DNA of 20,365 nt, from assembly GCA_035527715.1 (NCBI GenBank), contig DATKZY010000001.1, positions 1 to 20,365 on the forward strand. Direction: 5' to 3'. The position numbers and the translations under genes were made by a program. Shown here in pieces: positions 1 through 14,179 of the stretch (its first letter is position 1; every line of letters starts with the position of its first letter). The stretch is from DSUN01 sp035527715. Lineage in GTDB: Bacteria > Planctomycetota > PUPC01 > DSUN01. Below the pieces are notes generated by a model. It did not search any database, had not been told where the DNA came from, and was given only the letters and a program-made list of their open reading frames with translations.

Positions 1-21
1 TCTCAGGGAGAGGGCAGGTCT

Positions 22-125
22 TTGGGGTCAGACCTCAATTTTCAATTTTTCGTGAACCCTTTGGCGGCAGGGGCACAGATCGTCGGCTGAAGGCTCAAGA
101 ATTGAGAATTGAGGTCTGCCCCCGA
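22..125. repeat. Imperfect 26-bp inverted repeat, REP-like
   Basis: The left arm (22-47) and right arm (100-125) are inverted copies with about 3 mismatches over 26 bp, separated by a 52-nt loop. The shared core reads AGACCTCAATT on the left and AATTGAGGTCT on the right. The A/T-rich inner half stands out from the surrounding high-GC DNA. It could fold as a long hairpin in RNA or as a cruciform. The shape resembles dispersed palindromes associated with REP-type (Y1) transposases, but no transposase is present here, so that assignment is inference. Confidence 0.6.
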
Positions 126-535
126 GCCGCCCGAGCCGCCCTAAAGACCTGGCACCAACGCAGCCGGCCGCGCTTGGGAAAGGGCTACGTGGCAGCCGCG
201 CGAGGCGAAGGAGGGCGTAGTGGGCTGCCGCGGATTCCGCTAATTCCCTAAGATTGTCTTGACACTACCCAGATACTGTGGTAGACTTTGCGGGTGCACT
301 AGGATTAGGCATGAGAGCATTGTGAAGAACCGGGGCTTGCCCGCCACCCATTGCGGCGGGTGAGTGCATAGGCGGGGATTGTCAGGGCTCTGCACGGCTC
401 GCGGTGATTCTGCCGTTCTATTCCCTCCTGCTACATCGCCTAAATGCAACACGGATTACCCGGGCTGAGCGGGCGCCACCCGCACGCCAACCGTTACCAG
501 GGCCGGTGTTCCGCCCCGGAGCAAAGAGGAGCAAC
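126..535. other. Gene-free leader region before the pseudopilin
   Basis: No convincing gene is seen between the inverted repeat and the pseudopilin start. The region holds one strong promoter-like site (259-287). After it, inside the predicted transcript, lies a small GC hairpin with stem CCCGCC (340-345) and GGCGGG (355-360). The implied 5' leader is about 240 nt, unusually long, and could carry regulation or a small RNA. Short open frames here have no ribosome-binding site or recognisable product. Confidence 0.5.
259..287 (+). promoter_or_regulatory. Sigma70-type promoter for the pseudopilin
   Basis: A perfect -35 box TTGACA (259-264) is followed after 17 nt by TAGACT (282-287), which matches four of six bases of the -10 consensus. 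Transcription would start near 294 and run into the pseudopilin gene at 536. Spacing and orientation are ideal; activity is inferred. Confidence 0.6.
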
Positions 536-1498
536 ATGGTCAGGCAGCTTGGGTCGAGCCGGCGCGCAGGCGTGACGCTTATCGAGGTCGTGACAGTCTT
601 GGCAGTCCTTGGCGTGCTTCTTGGGACCATGTTCAGCGCCTTCACTTACACCCGTTACCTCAGCCGTGTGACCGTGGCTGCCAACAACCTGCGGCAGATG
701 GCCGTGGGGTTCGAGGCGTTCTTCCTGAAGAACCACGCGTACCCCAAGGAGGGTTCGGACCTTGCCGCGACTCTCGGGCCTTTCCTCCTCAACAACACAG
801 GCGTCTTCAGCAACCCGTTGGCTGAGGAGGCGTGGACAGGCCAGGTCGTGAGCCGGCTGTATGCAAGGCCCGCCCTGCGAACGCTCGACGCCCCGCACAA
901 CTACATCACGTCCATGTGTGACAGGGATGGGCGGGTCATCATGGTCCTGAACACGGGCGGAGAGGTCGAGCGCTGGGGGAACATGGAGATCAACCCCGAC
1001 ACCCCGCAGCGCGCGTATGGCCTGTTCATGATCTGGGGGCGCTACTTGGGTGAGGCCGCTCCGCCTCTGCCCGAGACCCCGCCCCCGCCGCCTTCGCCGC
1101 CGGGGGTGGTCCCGCCGCCTTCGCCGCCGGGGAGTACCATCACCAGAGGCATATCCATTGGCCCGTCAGGCTCGAACGGCAGCAAGGACTGGGATTTCGA
1201 GCTGGTGAAGCTCGATGGCTCGGTCATCACGCGTGACATGCTTCAGGCCTCCAAGGGGAAGATGACGTACGAGGGGGAGGTGAGCTTCATCCGCGTCCGC
1301 CCCAAGGGCAACGCGAACGAAAACGACCTCATGGTGGACGGAGAGGACTATAGTCTGAAGAATGGGAGCGTGTACACGTTCCAGCCGCTTGAGGGCGGGA
1401 AGATCAACGTCAGGCTGTTCAACGAGCAGGGCAAGGGCATGGGCCAGTGGCAGATGTATATTGACGCGACCGGCACGCAGCTCACTGAGATCAACTGA
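536..1498 (+). CDS. Type IV pilin-like / type II secretion pseudopilin with proline-rich linker
   Basis: This 320-residue protein has a class III prepilin signal. A short basic leader ends at G12, followed by VTLIE with the conserved glutamate at position 5 of the mature form and a hydrophobic helix to about residue 35. Prepilin peptidase would cut after G12, and the product would be assembled into a type II secretion or type IV pilus fibre. A pilin-like helix and globular domain runs to about 170. A proline-rich linker follows (about 176-199, with PPPPPSPPG), then a beta-rich C-terminal domain of about 120 residues that I do not recognise. The start at 536 is chosen over the upstream in-frame ATG at 404 because AGAGGAG (525-531) sits just before it and the signal begins there. 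The linker is encoded by a 22-bp perfect direct repeat (1084-1105 and 1111-1132). No other secretion genes are nearby, so it is probably an orphan minor pilin. Confidence 0.85.
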   Translation: MVRQLGSSRRAGVTLIEVVTVLAVLGVLLGTMFSAFTYTRYLSRVTVAANNLRQMAVGFEAFFLKNHAYPKEGSDLAATLGPFLLNNTGVFSNPLAEEAWTGQVVSRLYARPALRTLDAPHNYITSMCDRDGRVIMVLNTGGEVERWGNMEINPDTPQRAYGLFMIWGRYLGEAAPPLPETPPPPPSPPGVVPPPSPPGSTITRGISIGPSGSNGSKDWDFELVKLDGSVITRDMLQASKGKMTYEGEVSFIRVRPKGNANENDLMVDGEDYSLKNGSVYTFQPLEGGKINVRLFNEQGKGMGQWQMYIDATGTQLTEIN

Positions 1499-1711
1499 GA
1501 CCGGGAAGCGGGGACATTCTGGATTTCCTGACACTCTCAGGCTGGGCTATGTGGCGTCTGGCGATCTGGGGGGGCGACGGAGGGGGCGCGCATCTTGACG
1601 CGGGCGAAGAGGGCCGGGAGGCGAGGCGGAGATAATGCAAAGTGCAAAATGGAAAGTGCAAAGGGCAAAGGGCAAAATGGGTGAGGCAAGAGGCGGGCGG
1701 CGAAGGGGCGA
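1499..1711. other. Spacer between pseudopilin and S23 gene
   Basis: No gene is seen. The only structure is the A-rich heptamer array described separately at 1636-1677. No intrinsic terminator with a U tract is visible after the pseudopilin stop. Confidence 0.5.
1636..1677 (+). repeat. A-rich heptanucleotide array downstream of the S23 gene
   Basis: Six consecutive heptamers lie in register, with words TGCAAAG, TGCAAAA, TGGAAAG, TGCAAAG, GGCAAAG and GGCAAAA. They are the same words as the arrays on the other side of the S23 gene (2102 onwards), but on the opposite strand. The gene is therefore flanked by inverted heptamer arrays, like loose terminal inverted repeats. Confidence 0.85.
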
Positions 1712-2077
1712 TCAGCGGCGGGACTTGGCGGTGACGACGGACTTGGCGATGATCTTGCAGAGCTGATCGCACTCGTCGAGCAAGGGGCGGGCCTCCGGTT
1801 CAGGGGCGAGGGACGCGCCAAGGGTGAGGCGGAGCCAGAAACGGGATTCCTTGAGTTCCTTGAGGACGACCTGGAGCTTGTGAACGAAGTCGTTGCGGCT
1901 CTCGGCGCCGCACGCCTCCTCGTAGTTGGCCCCGGAGGAGCTGGATGCCCGCAGGAACTGGCCGCTGACGTGACGCCCCGCCGGCGTCTTAGCGTATCGG
2001 TCCACCAGCTTCACCGCGGCGATGCAGAAGCGTAGCATCCGCTCCGACAAGTCCTCGCGCCCACACTTGTCCCCCAT
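1712..2077 (-). CDS. Four-helix-bundle protein of the S23 (23S rRNA intervening sequence / Avd-like) family
   Basis: This 121-residue protein has the family signature GANYEEACGAES (49-60), followed by a helix with FVHKLQVVLKELKESRFWLR, as in four-helix-bundle proteins related to S23. The family is known from intervening sequences in 23S rRNA genes (S23) and from diversity-generating retroelements (Avd), where the protein acts with RNA and reverse transcriptase. Basic residues and a small helical fold fit nucleic-acid binding. The start at 2077 is supported by AGAGGAG about 7 nt upstream. The frame continues to 2452, but that extension only translates the repeat arrays and is not real protein. 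No reverse transcriptase, rRNA or template repeat is in the window. The gene sits between inverted heptamer arrays, and its upstream leader runs straight into them. The family assignment is confident; the biological role is unknown. Confidence 0.88.
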   Translation of the reverse strand: MGDKCGREDLSERMLRFCIAAVKLVDRYAKTPAGRHVSGQFLRASSSSGANYEEACGAESRNDFVHKLQVVLKELKESRFWLRLTLGASLAPEPEARPLLDECDQLCKIIAKSVVTAKSRR

Positions 2078-2170
2078 CGCCGTCTCCTCTTGCGTCTCGC
2101 GCTCTGCCTTCTGCATTTTGCCTTTTGCACTTTGCCCTTTACACTTTGCATTTCGCCTTCCGCCCTTCCC

Positions 2171-2188
2171 CTTCGGCCCCAACCGAAG
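2171..2188. repeat. GC hairpin inside palindrome unit 1
   Basis: CTTCGG (2171-2176) and CCGAAG (2183-2188) form a perfect 6-bp stem with a 6-nt loop. It lies at the centre of the first palindromic unit, between its T-rich and A-rich arms. Confidence 0.7.
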
Positions 2189-2299
2189 CGGAGCCAATGC
2201 AAAGTGGAAAATGCAAAGTGCAAAGCTCAAAATCTCACGCCGTTCGTGGGTGGCGTCGTTTTGCCCTTTACACTTTGCCCTCTGCCCTTCCCCCCTAAG

Positions 2300-2314
2300 G
2301 CGGCCTTCGGCCGC
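2300..2314. repeat. GC hairpin inside palindrome unit 2
   Basis: GCGGCC (2300-2305) and GGCCGC (2309-2314) form a perfect stem around TTC. A degenerate relative, GCCTTCAGCCGC, occurs in unit 3 (about 2458-2469), so the unit centres share ancestry. Confidence 0.7.
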
Positions 2315-2598
2315 ACTCGAAGGGGAGGCAATGCAAAGTGGAAAATGCAAAGTGCAAAGTGCAAAACTCAAACTCTCACGCCCCTTGCCGCCGAGGCCAT
2401 TTTGCATTTTGCCCTTTACATTTTGCCCTTTGCATTTCGCGCCCTCCCTCAACGGGGGCCTTCAGCCGCAGCCAAGGAGGAGGCAGTGCAAAGTGGAAAA
2501 TGCAAAGTGCAAAATTCAAAATCTCGGGCCGTTCCCCCACGGGCTCATTTTGCCCTTTGCCTTTTGCACTTTACACTTTGCACTTTCCGCTTCCCCGC

Positions 2599-4632
2599 CT
2601 ACTCCATCTCGGGGAAGCAGTGGGGAAAGTGGGCTTTGACCTGGTCTATGTGGAGGGCGAAGCCGGTGCCTTGCATGTTGGTGCCGAGGGTGACCATGCC
2701 GATGATCTGGCCGAGCATGTTGAAGAGCGGGCCGCCGGAGTTGCCAAAGTTGATGGCGGCGTCGGTCTGGAAGTAGTGGACGTTGTTGAACACGCGGTCG
2801 CGGTTGCTGATGATGCCCTTGGTGATGGTGTAGTCGAGGATCTGGCCGCCGCCGCCGGGGTTGCCGATGACCACGATGTCCTCGCCCGCCACGGCGTCCT
2901 TGGCGCTGCCGAGGGGGAGGGGCTTGAGGGGGAAGGCGCGGGCGTCGGCCTTGAGGATGGCGATGTCGCTGACGGGGTCGAGGAGGACGACCTGGAGGTC
3001 GGGGACGGTGACGGATTGGCCCTTGCGCTTGTAGCGGAGCTGGAGCTTTCCGCCGGGGGCGATGACGTGGAAGTTGGTGGCGATGAGGCCGTCGGAGCTG
3101 ATGACGTAGCCGCTGCCGCTGCTGCGGTTGGCGGCGACGACGAGGCAGGATTCCTCGACCTGCTTGACGAGCTCGGTGAGCTGGAGCTTGGCGAGGGGGG
3201 GCTCGGCGTGCTTCTGGCCCCTGGCCTCGGCGAGGACGCGGCGGGCGTCGGGCTGGTGGGGGTTGATCTTGAGGGATTTGTCGAGGGCGGCGGCGGCCTC
3301 GGCCTTGTTGCCGGCGGCGAGTTGGACGCGGCCGAGGGTGGTGAGGGCGACGAAGTCGTCGGCTTTGCGGGCGAGGGCCTTGTTGAGCAGCTCGACGGCC
3401 TCGGGGAACTTCTTGGCGCGGGCGAGGACGCGGGCGGGCTCGACGCAGGCGTCGAGGGCGACGATGGTGGCGCCGCGGTCGAGGGTGCGGGCCTCGGCGT
3501 AGTGGGCGAGGGCCTTGTCGGCCTGGCCGCCCCGGGCGTAGAGCTTGGCGAGGTAGTAGTGGACGTTTGGCGACCAGGGGTAGACCCGCGTGAGCTGCTC
3601 GCCGTGGGCGATCTGCTCGGCGGGCTTGGGGAGGTTGACCTGGACCATGACGATCTTGTCGCCCTGGCGGGTGGCCACCCGGTAGCTGGTGACGCCCTCG
3701 GGGCCGCGGATGTTGAGGATGCGGGAGAACTGCTTGCCGAACTCGGGGTCGTTGGCGTAGACGTCGCTCACGCCGTTGTCGCTGGCGACGGGGGCGCTGG
3801 GGTTCGATGCCGTTTTCTTCTGTAGCTCGACGAAGGCGCGGGTGGCCTTGAGGTAGGCTTCCTTGCCGGGGAGCTTCTTGTCCTCGATGGCCTTGACCTC
3901 GGCGAGGGCGTCGTCGAACTTGTCGGCCTTCACCAGCTCGAGGATCTTCTTCTCGAAATCGGCCATCGAGACGCTGGCCTTGGCCTGGAGCTCGAGGGCG
4001 TACTTCTTCGCCTCCTGGGCCCACTTGGTTTTTTCCAGGCTGGCGGGGAAGCCGTCCAGGACGCGGATGGCCTCGTCGAGCTTGCCACCGGCGGCGAGCT
4101 TGTCGGCGTCGGCCTTGCGTTTGTTGAACTCTTTTTCGGCCGTGGCTTCGAGGTTTTCGGGGTTGGCGCGGCGCTTTGTGTCGAGCTCGCCGCCGTATTG
4201 CATGGCTTTCTTGCCCGCCTTGGTGCGCCAGTAGCGGGTGGGGAACTTGTCGAAGAGGGCGATCGCCTCGTCCCACTTGCCCTCGGCGGTCAGCTTGTCG
4301 GCCTCGGCCTTGCGCTGCTGGAACTCCTTCTCTGCCTCGGCCTCGAGGGGGTCTTCGCCCTTGCCGGGCTCCTTCTTCACCTCGCAGTTGCGGCTGTGGA
4401 TCCAGCCGAAGACGGGGTCGTCCTTGCCCTCGACCTTGACGTAGACGCCGTACCAGACGTCGCGCTGCTGGACGACGGCGAAGGAGTCGCCCTTGGCGGC
4501 GGTGGCGACGACCTTGGTGCCGACCAGCACGTCGGCCTTCTCGGCGGTGACGACGACGGTCATCCCCTGGGCGGTGCGGGCCGCGGCGAGGGCGAGGACG
4601 CAGAGGAGCGATGCAAGGGTTCGGGTGGACAC
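2599..4632 (-). CDS. Secreted SH3-like / TPR / trypsin-like (HtrA-type) serine protease
   Basis: This 677-residue protein begins with a signal peptide (basic start, hydrophobic LASLLCVLALAAA, cleavage near residue 23). An SH3-like domain follows (about 24-90). Then come two similar helical segments with AEKEF and RKAxADKL motifs (about 95-200), a third looser copy, and TPR helices (about 330-475). A chymotrypsin-fold protease domain occupies about 490-677. The full triad is visible: H522 in TNFHVI, D556 in DPVSDIAIL and S632 in GNSGGPLFN, with HtrA-like spacing. No PDZ domain follows. It probably acts in the periplasm on misfolded or specific proteins, with the TPR part recruiting partners. 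The start is GTG at 4632, the only choice that keeps the signal peptide; the ATG at 4563 would remove it. It lies 32 nt after the secA stop on the same strand, so co-transcription is likely. Confidence 0.87.
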   Translation of the reverse strand: MSTRTLASLLCVLALAAARTAQGMTVVVTAEKADVLVGTKVVATAAKGDSFAVVQQRDVWYGVYVKVEGKDDPVFGWIHSRNCEVKKEPGKGEDPLEAEAEKEFQQRKAEADKLTAEGKWDEAIALFDKFPTRYWRTKAGKKAMQYGGELDTKRRANPENLEATAEKEFNKRKADADKLAAGGKLDEAIRVLDGFPASLEKTKWAQEAKKYALELQAKASVSMADFEKKILELVKADKFDDALAEVKAIEDKKLPGKEAYLKATRAFVELQKKTASNPSAPVASDNGVSDVYANDPEFGKQFSRILNIRGPEGVTSYRVATRQGDKIVMVQVNLPKPAEQIAHGEQLTRVYPWSPNVHYYLAKLYARGGQADKALAHYAEARTLDRGATIVALDACVEPARVLARAKKFPEAVELLNKALARKADDFVALTTLGRVQLAAGNKAEAAAALDKSLKINPHQPDARRVLAEARGQKHAEPPLAKLQLTELVKQVEESCLVVAANRSSGSGYVISSDGLIATNFHVIAPGGKLQLRYKRKGQSVTVPDLQVVLLDPVSDIAILKADARAFPLKPLPLGSAKDAVAGEDIVVIGNPGGGGQILDYTITKGIISNRDRVFNNVHYFQTDAAINFGNSGGPLFNMLGQIIGMVTLGTNMQGTGFALHIDQVKAHFPHCFPEME

Positions 4633-4664
4633 GGCGGGTCCCCAACTGGAGTGTCGGTTCCTAA

Positions 4665-12347
<7,683 letters not shown>

Positions 12348-12361
12348 ATCTCTCTCAAGCA

Positions 12362-12397
12362 ATGGGACCCATCGGACCCATGGGACCTATGGGACCC
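12362..12397. repeat. 9-bp tandem repeat, four units, at the secA start
   Basis: Four 9-mers run head to tail: ATGGGACCC, ATCGGACCC, ATGGGACCT and ATGGGACCC. They fill the short gap between the upstream gene's stop (12434) and secA, so they would be in the secA leader of the operon mRNA. Related 9-mers occur at 14153-14179 and 17875-17901. Confidence 0.85.
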
Positions 12398-12433
12398 GTG
12401 TCTGCTCTTCTCTCTCTCACGCGTCACGCGTCT

Positions 12434-13276
12434 TCACTTCCCGCTCTTCTCTGGCACTTTGCCCAGGCTCGCGGGCAGCGTCTCGGGCACGGCGTAGTCC
12501 AGCTTCGTCGTCTCGCCCGCCTTCACGGCGATGGCGCCGAGGGCGGGGTCGTAGACGTAGCCCATCCTGGCGAACTCGCGGCCGTCGAGGCGCAGCCGCT
12601 GGAGCACGCGCAGCCCCTTGTTCGGCTTGTGCCACACGTCGCCCATCCAGAGGTACGGATAGGTCTCGACCCGCCAGATCACCTCGCCCCCCTTGTCCGC
12701 GTAGAACGCGCTCTTCCGCGCCAGCTCCATCAGCACCACCGCACGCTTCGGCGTCCCGTGGACGTAGAGCGGGCGATTGGTGTCCATGAACTGTGCCACG
12801 GTCATGAGCTTCTTCAGGTGGTCCTCGAGCTTCTCGATGCGCAGCGCCCGACGGAGCCGCTTGCTCCGCTCCTCGGGCGTCATGGCCTCGTCGGGGTCGG
12901 CGAGTAGCGTCTTCTCGTCGAAGCGCTGCACCTTCAGCTCGCCCGTGCCCAGGTTCAGGTCGTACGTCGGCTCGTTCTCCTCGCCGAGCACGCTCAGCTC
13001 GACCCCCTCGATCCGCCCCTCGGCCGTCTCGACCACGAAATCGTACTTGCCCGGGGCCAGCCCCTCGACGGCGTATTCCCCCGTCTTCGGGTCCACCTTG
13101 CCCCAGTGCAGCTTGTCGTTGAGCTTCATGATGCTGGCGGGGATTCGCTCGACGACCCCCACCTTCACCGCGCGGCCCGCCGGCGAAAGCGTCCCCGCGA
13201 TCTTCCCCGTCCCCTCCCCCGCCGCGGCGAGGCATGCCACGGCCACCCACAGGCATCCAAGCGCCCCTCGCACCAT
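12434..13276 (-). CDS. Exported protein of unknown function with carboxypeptidase-regulatory-like domain
   Basis: This 280-residue protein starts with a signal peptide (GALGCLWVAVACLAAAG). The cysteine in that stretch lacks a good lipobox, so signal peptidase I cleavage is more likely than lipidation. Residues about 25-105 resemble the carboxypeptidase-regulatory-like beta-sandwich, with the typical GEYAVEGLAPGKYDFVV strand pattern. A charged helical segment follows (about 115-170), then a region with conserved-looking aromatics (YPYLWMGDVWH) of no known family. The start at 13276 is preceded by a perfect AAGGAGG; the in-frame upstream ATG at 13348 lies within the promoter. It is first in the operon with secA (86 nt gap) and the secreted protease, and is probably a Sec client. 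Its function is not known. Confidence 0.8.
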   Translation of the reverse strand: MVRGALGCLWVAVACLAAAGEGTGKIAGTLSPAGRAVKVGVVERIPASIMKLNDKLHWGKVDPKTGEYAVEGLAPGKYDFVVETAEGRIEGVELSVLGEENEPTYDLNLGTGELKVQRFDEKTLLADPDEAMTPEERSKRLRRALRIEKLEDHLKKLMTVAQFMDTNRPLYVHGTPKRAVVLMELARKSAFYADKGGEVIWRVETYPYLWMGDVWHKPNKGLRVLQRLRLDGREFARMGYVYDPALGAIAVKAGETTKLDYAVPETLPASLGKVPEKSGK

Positions 13277-13330
13277 CCCTGCCTCCTTCGGCGGAATCCG
13301 GCCATGCACACCCTGCCCCACCTGACCCCT

Positions 13331-13358
13331 ATTATCCCGATTTCCCAATGGATTTCAA
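13331..13358 (-). promoter_or_regulatory. Promoter of the secA operon
   Basis: Read on the minus strand, TTGAAA (13353-13358) is followed after 16 nt by GATAAT (13331-13336). Each box matches five of six consensus bases. The start site would be near 13324, giving a leader of about 48 nt before the first gene. No other good promoter was seen before secA or the protease, supporting a single operon. Confidence 0.65.
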
Positions 13359-13369
13359 TCGCCCGCTCC

Positions 13370-13378
13370 TGCTATGAT
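13370..13378 (+). promoter_or_regulatory. Extended -10 promoter of the esterase
   Basis: TGCTATGAT (13370-13378) is an extended -10 element whose hexamer matches five of six bases. No good -35 box sits at the usual distance, as expected for this promoter type. It lies just beside the divergent secA operon promoter, so the two may compete or be co-regulated. Confidence 0.55.
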
Positions 13379-13406
13379 ACCAACTCACCTGAGAGGAGCC
13401 GTTCCT

Positions 13407-14156
13407 ATGGCACTACTGCACTGCGACTTTTTCTCCGACGTGCTTCAGCTCTCGTGCTCGATGGACGTGATTCTGCCCCAGGCGCCCGCGCGACGGCGCT
13501 TCCCCACGCTCTACCTGCTCCACGGCCTCTCCGACGACCACACGATCTGGCAGCGGCGCACGAGCATCGAGCGCCACGTGGCCGACCTGCCCCTCGCCGT
13601 CGTCATGCCCGCCGTCGGCCGCAGCTTCTACACCGACATGGCCCGCGGCCTGCGCTACTGGACCTTCATCTCGGAGGAATTGCCCGCCCTCTGCCGCCGC
13701 CTCTTCCCCCTCTCGGCCCGGCGCGACGACACCTTCGTCGCCGGCCTCTCGATGGGCGGCTACGGCGCCTTCAAGCTCGCGCTGCGCTGCCCCCGCCGCT
13801 ACGCCGCCGCGGCCAGCCTCTCCGGGGCCCTCGACATGGCCACCCTCCTCGAAAACGACCCCTCCCGCGGCCCCGAGATGGCCAATATCTTCGGCGACCT
13901 CACCCGCTTCCGCGGCAGCGCGAACGACCTCCTCCACCTCGCCGAGGCCCTCGCCCGCTCGGCCGGCCCCAAGCCCCGCCTCTTCCAGTGGTGCGGCACC
14001 GAGGACTTCCTCTACCCCGGCAACCTCGCCTTCCGCGACCACGCCCGCCGCCTGGGCCTCGACCTCACCTACACCGATGGCCCCGGCGACCACCAGTGGA
14101 AGCACTGGGACGACCAGATCCAGCACGTGCTCCGCTGGCTGCCCCTTCAGCGATAG
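13407..14156 (+). CDS. Alpha/beta-hydrolase esterase of the esterase D / tributyrin esterase type
   Basis: This 249-residue protein has the putative esterase (esterase D) fold. The oxyanion-hole region reads LYLLHGLSDD, the nucleophile elbow GLSMGGYGAF places S115, and the acid D200 lies in GTEDFLY and the base H229 in GDHQWKHWD. The complete triad points to an active carboxylesterase. Relatives act on short-chain acyl or acetyl-xylan-type esters, or on S-formylglutathione; the exact substrate cannot be read from sequence. No signal peptide is seen, so it is probably cytoplasmic. The start at 13407 is chosen for GAGAGGAG 8 nt upstream and because the family begins near this point. It converges on the oxidoreductase gene with only 22 nt between the stops. 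Confidence 0.88.
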   Translation: MALLHCDFFSDVLQLSCSMDVILPQAPARRRFPTLYLLHGLSDDHTIWQRRTSIERHVADLPLAVVMPAVGRSFYTDMARGLRYWTFISEELPALCRRLFPLSARRDDTFVAGLSMGGYGAFKLALRCPRRYAAAASLSGALDMATLLENDPSRGPEMANIFGDLTRFRGSANDLLHLAEALARSAGPKPRLFQWCGTEDFLYPGNLAFRDHARRLGLDLTYTDGPGDHQWKHWDDQIQHVLRWLPLQR

Positions 14157-14179
14157 GGCCCACAGGCCCCATGGCGCCT
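14153..14179. repeat. 9-bp repeat, three units, between convergent stops
   Basis: ATAGGGCCC, ACAGGCCCC and ATGGCGCCT run head to tail. The first unit contains the esterase stop codon, and the last base is the first base of the oxidoreductase stop on the other strand. This is the same 9-nt pattern as at 12362-12397, but more degenerate. Confidence 0.6.

Larger units (their letters stand above)
2102..2596. repeat. Heptamer palindrome array: three units plus a half unit with 19-nt spacers
   Basis: On the + strand, T-rich heptamer runs (from 2116, 2259, 2400 and 2548) alternate with A-rich runs (2198-2239, 2332-2380, 2487-2528). All are in 7-nt register, with words such as TTTTGCC, CTTTACA, CTTTGCA and TGCAAAG, TGGAAAA. 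Each T run leads through a GC-rich hairpin to an A run, making a palindromic unit: 2116-2239 (124 nt), 2259-2380 (122) and 2400-2528 (129). A final T run stops at the protease stop codon. Spacers between units are exactly 19 nt each (2240-2258, 2381-2399, 2529-2547) and differ in sequence. The first 27 nt of every A run are identical in all three units. No protein-coding gene is credible in this 521-nt stretch. Confidence 0.9.

Noticed and set aside
1499..1530. REP-like fragment containing GGGGACATTCT after the pseudopilin stop
   Set aside because: The word recalls known palindromic repeats, but no inverted partner is nearby.
2078..2452. N-terminal extension of the S23 protein
   Set aside because: It translates only repeat DNA. 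The family start and a good ribosome-binding site are at 2077.
2102..2598. CRISPR array
   Set aside because: Units are palindromic, 122-129 nt long and only partly identical, spacers are 19 nt, and there are no cas genes or leader.
2022..3825. Open frames on the + strand translating as repeated FALCPLHFA-type peptides
   Set aside because: They are translations of the heptamer arrays joined to antisense of the protease gene, with no ribosome-binding site or domain.
14157..14178. Bidirectional terminator between the convergent genes
   Set aside because: There is only a short GGGCC/GGCCC pairing without U tracts; the stretch is better explained by the 9-bp repeat.
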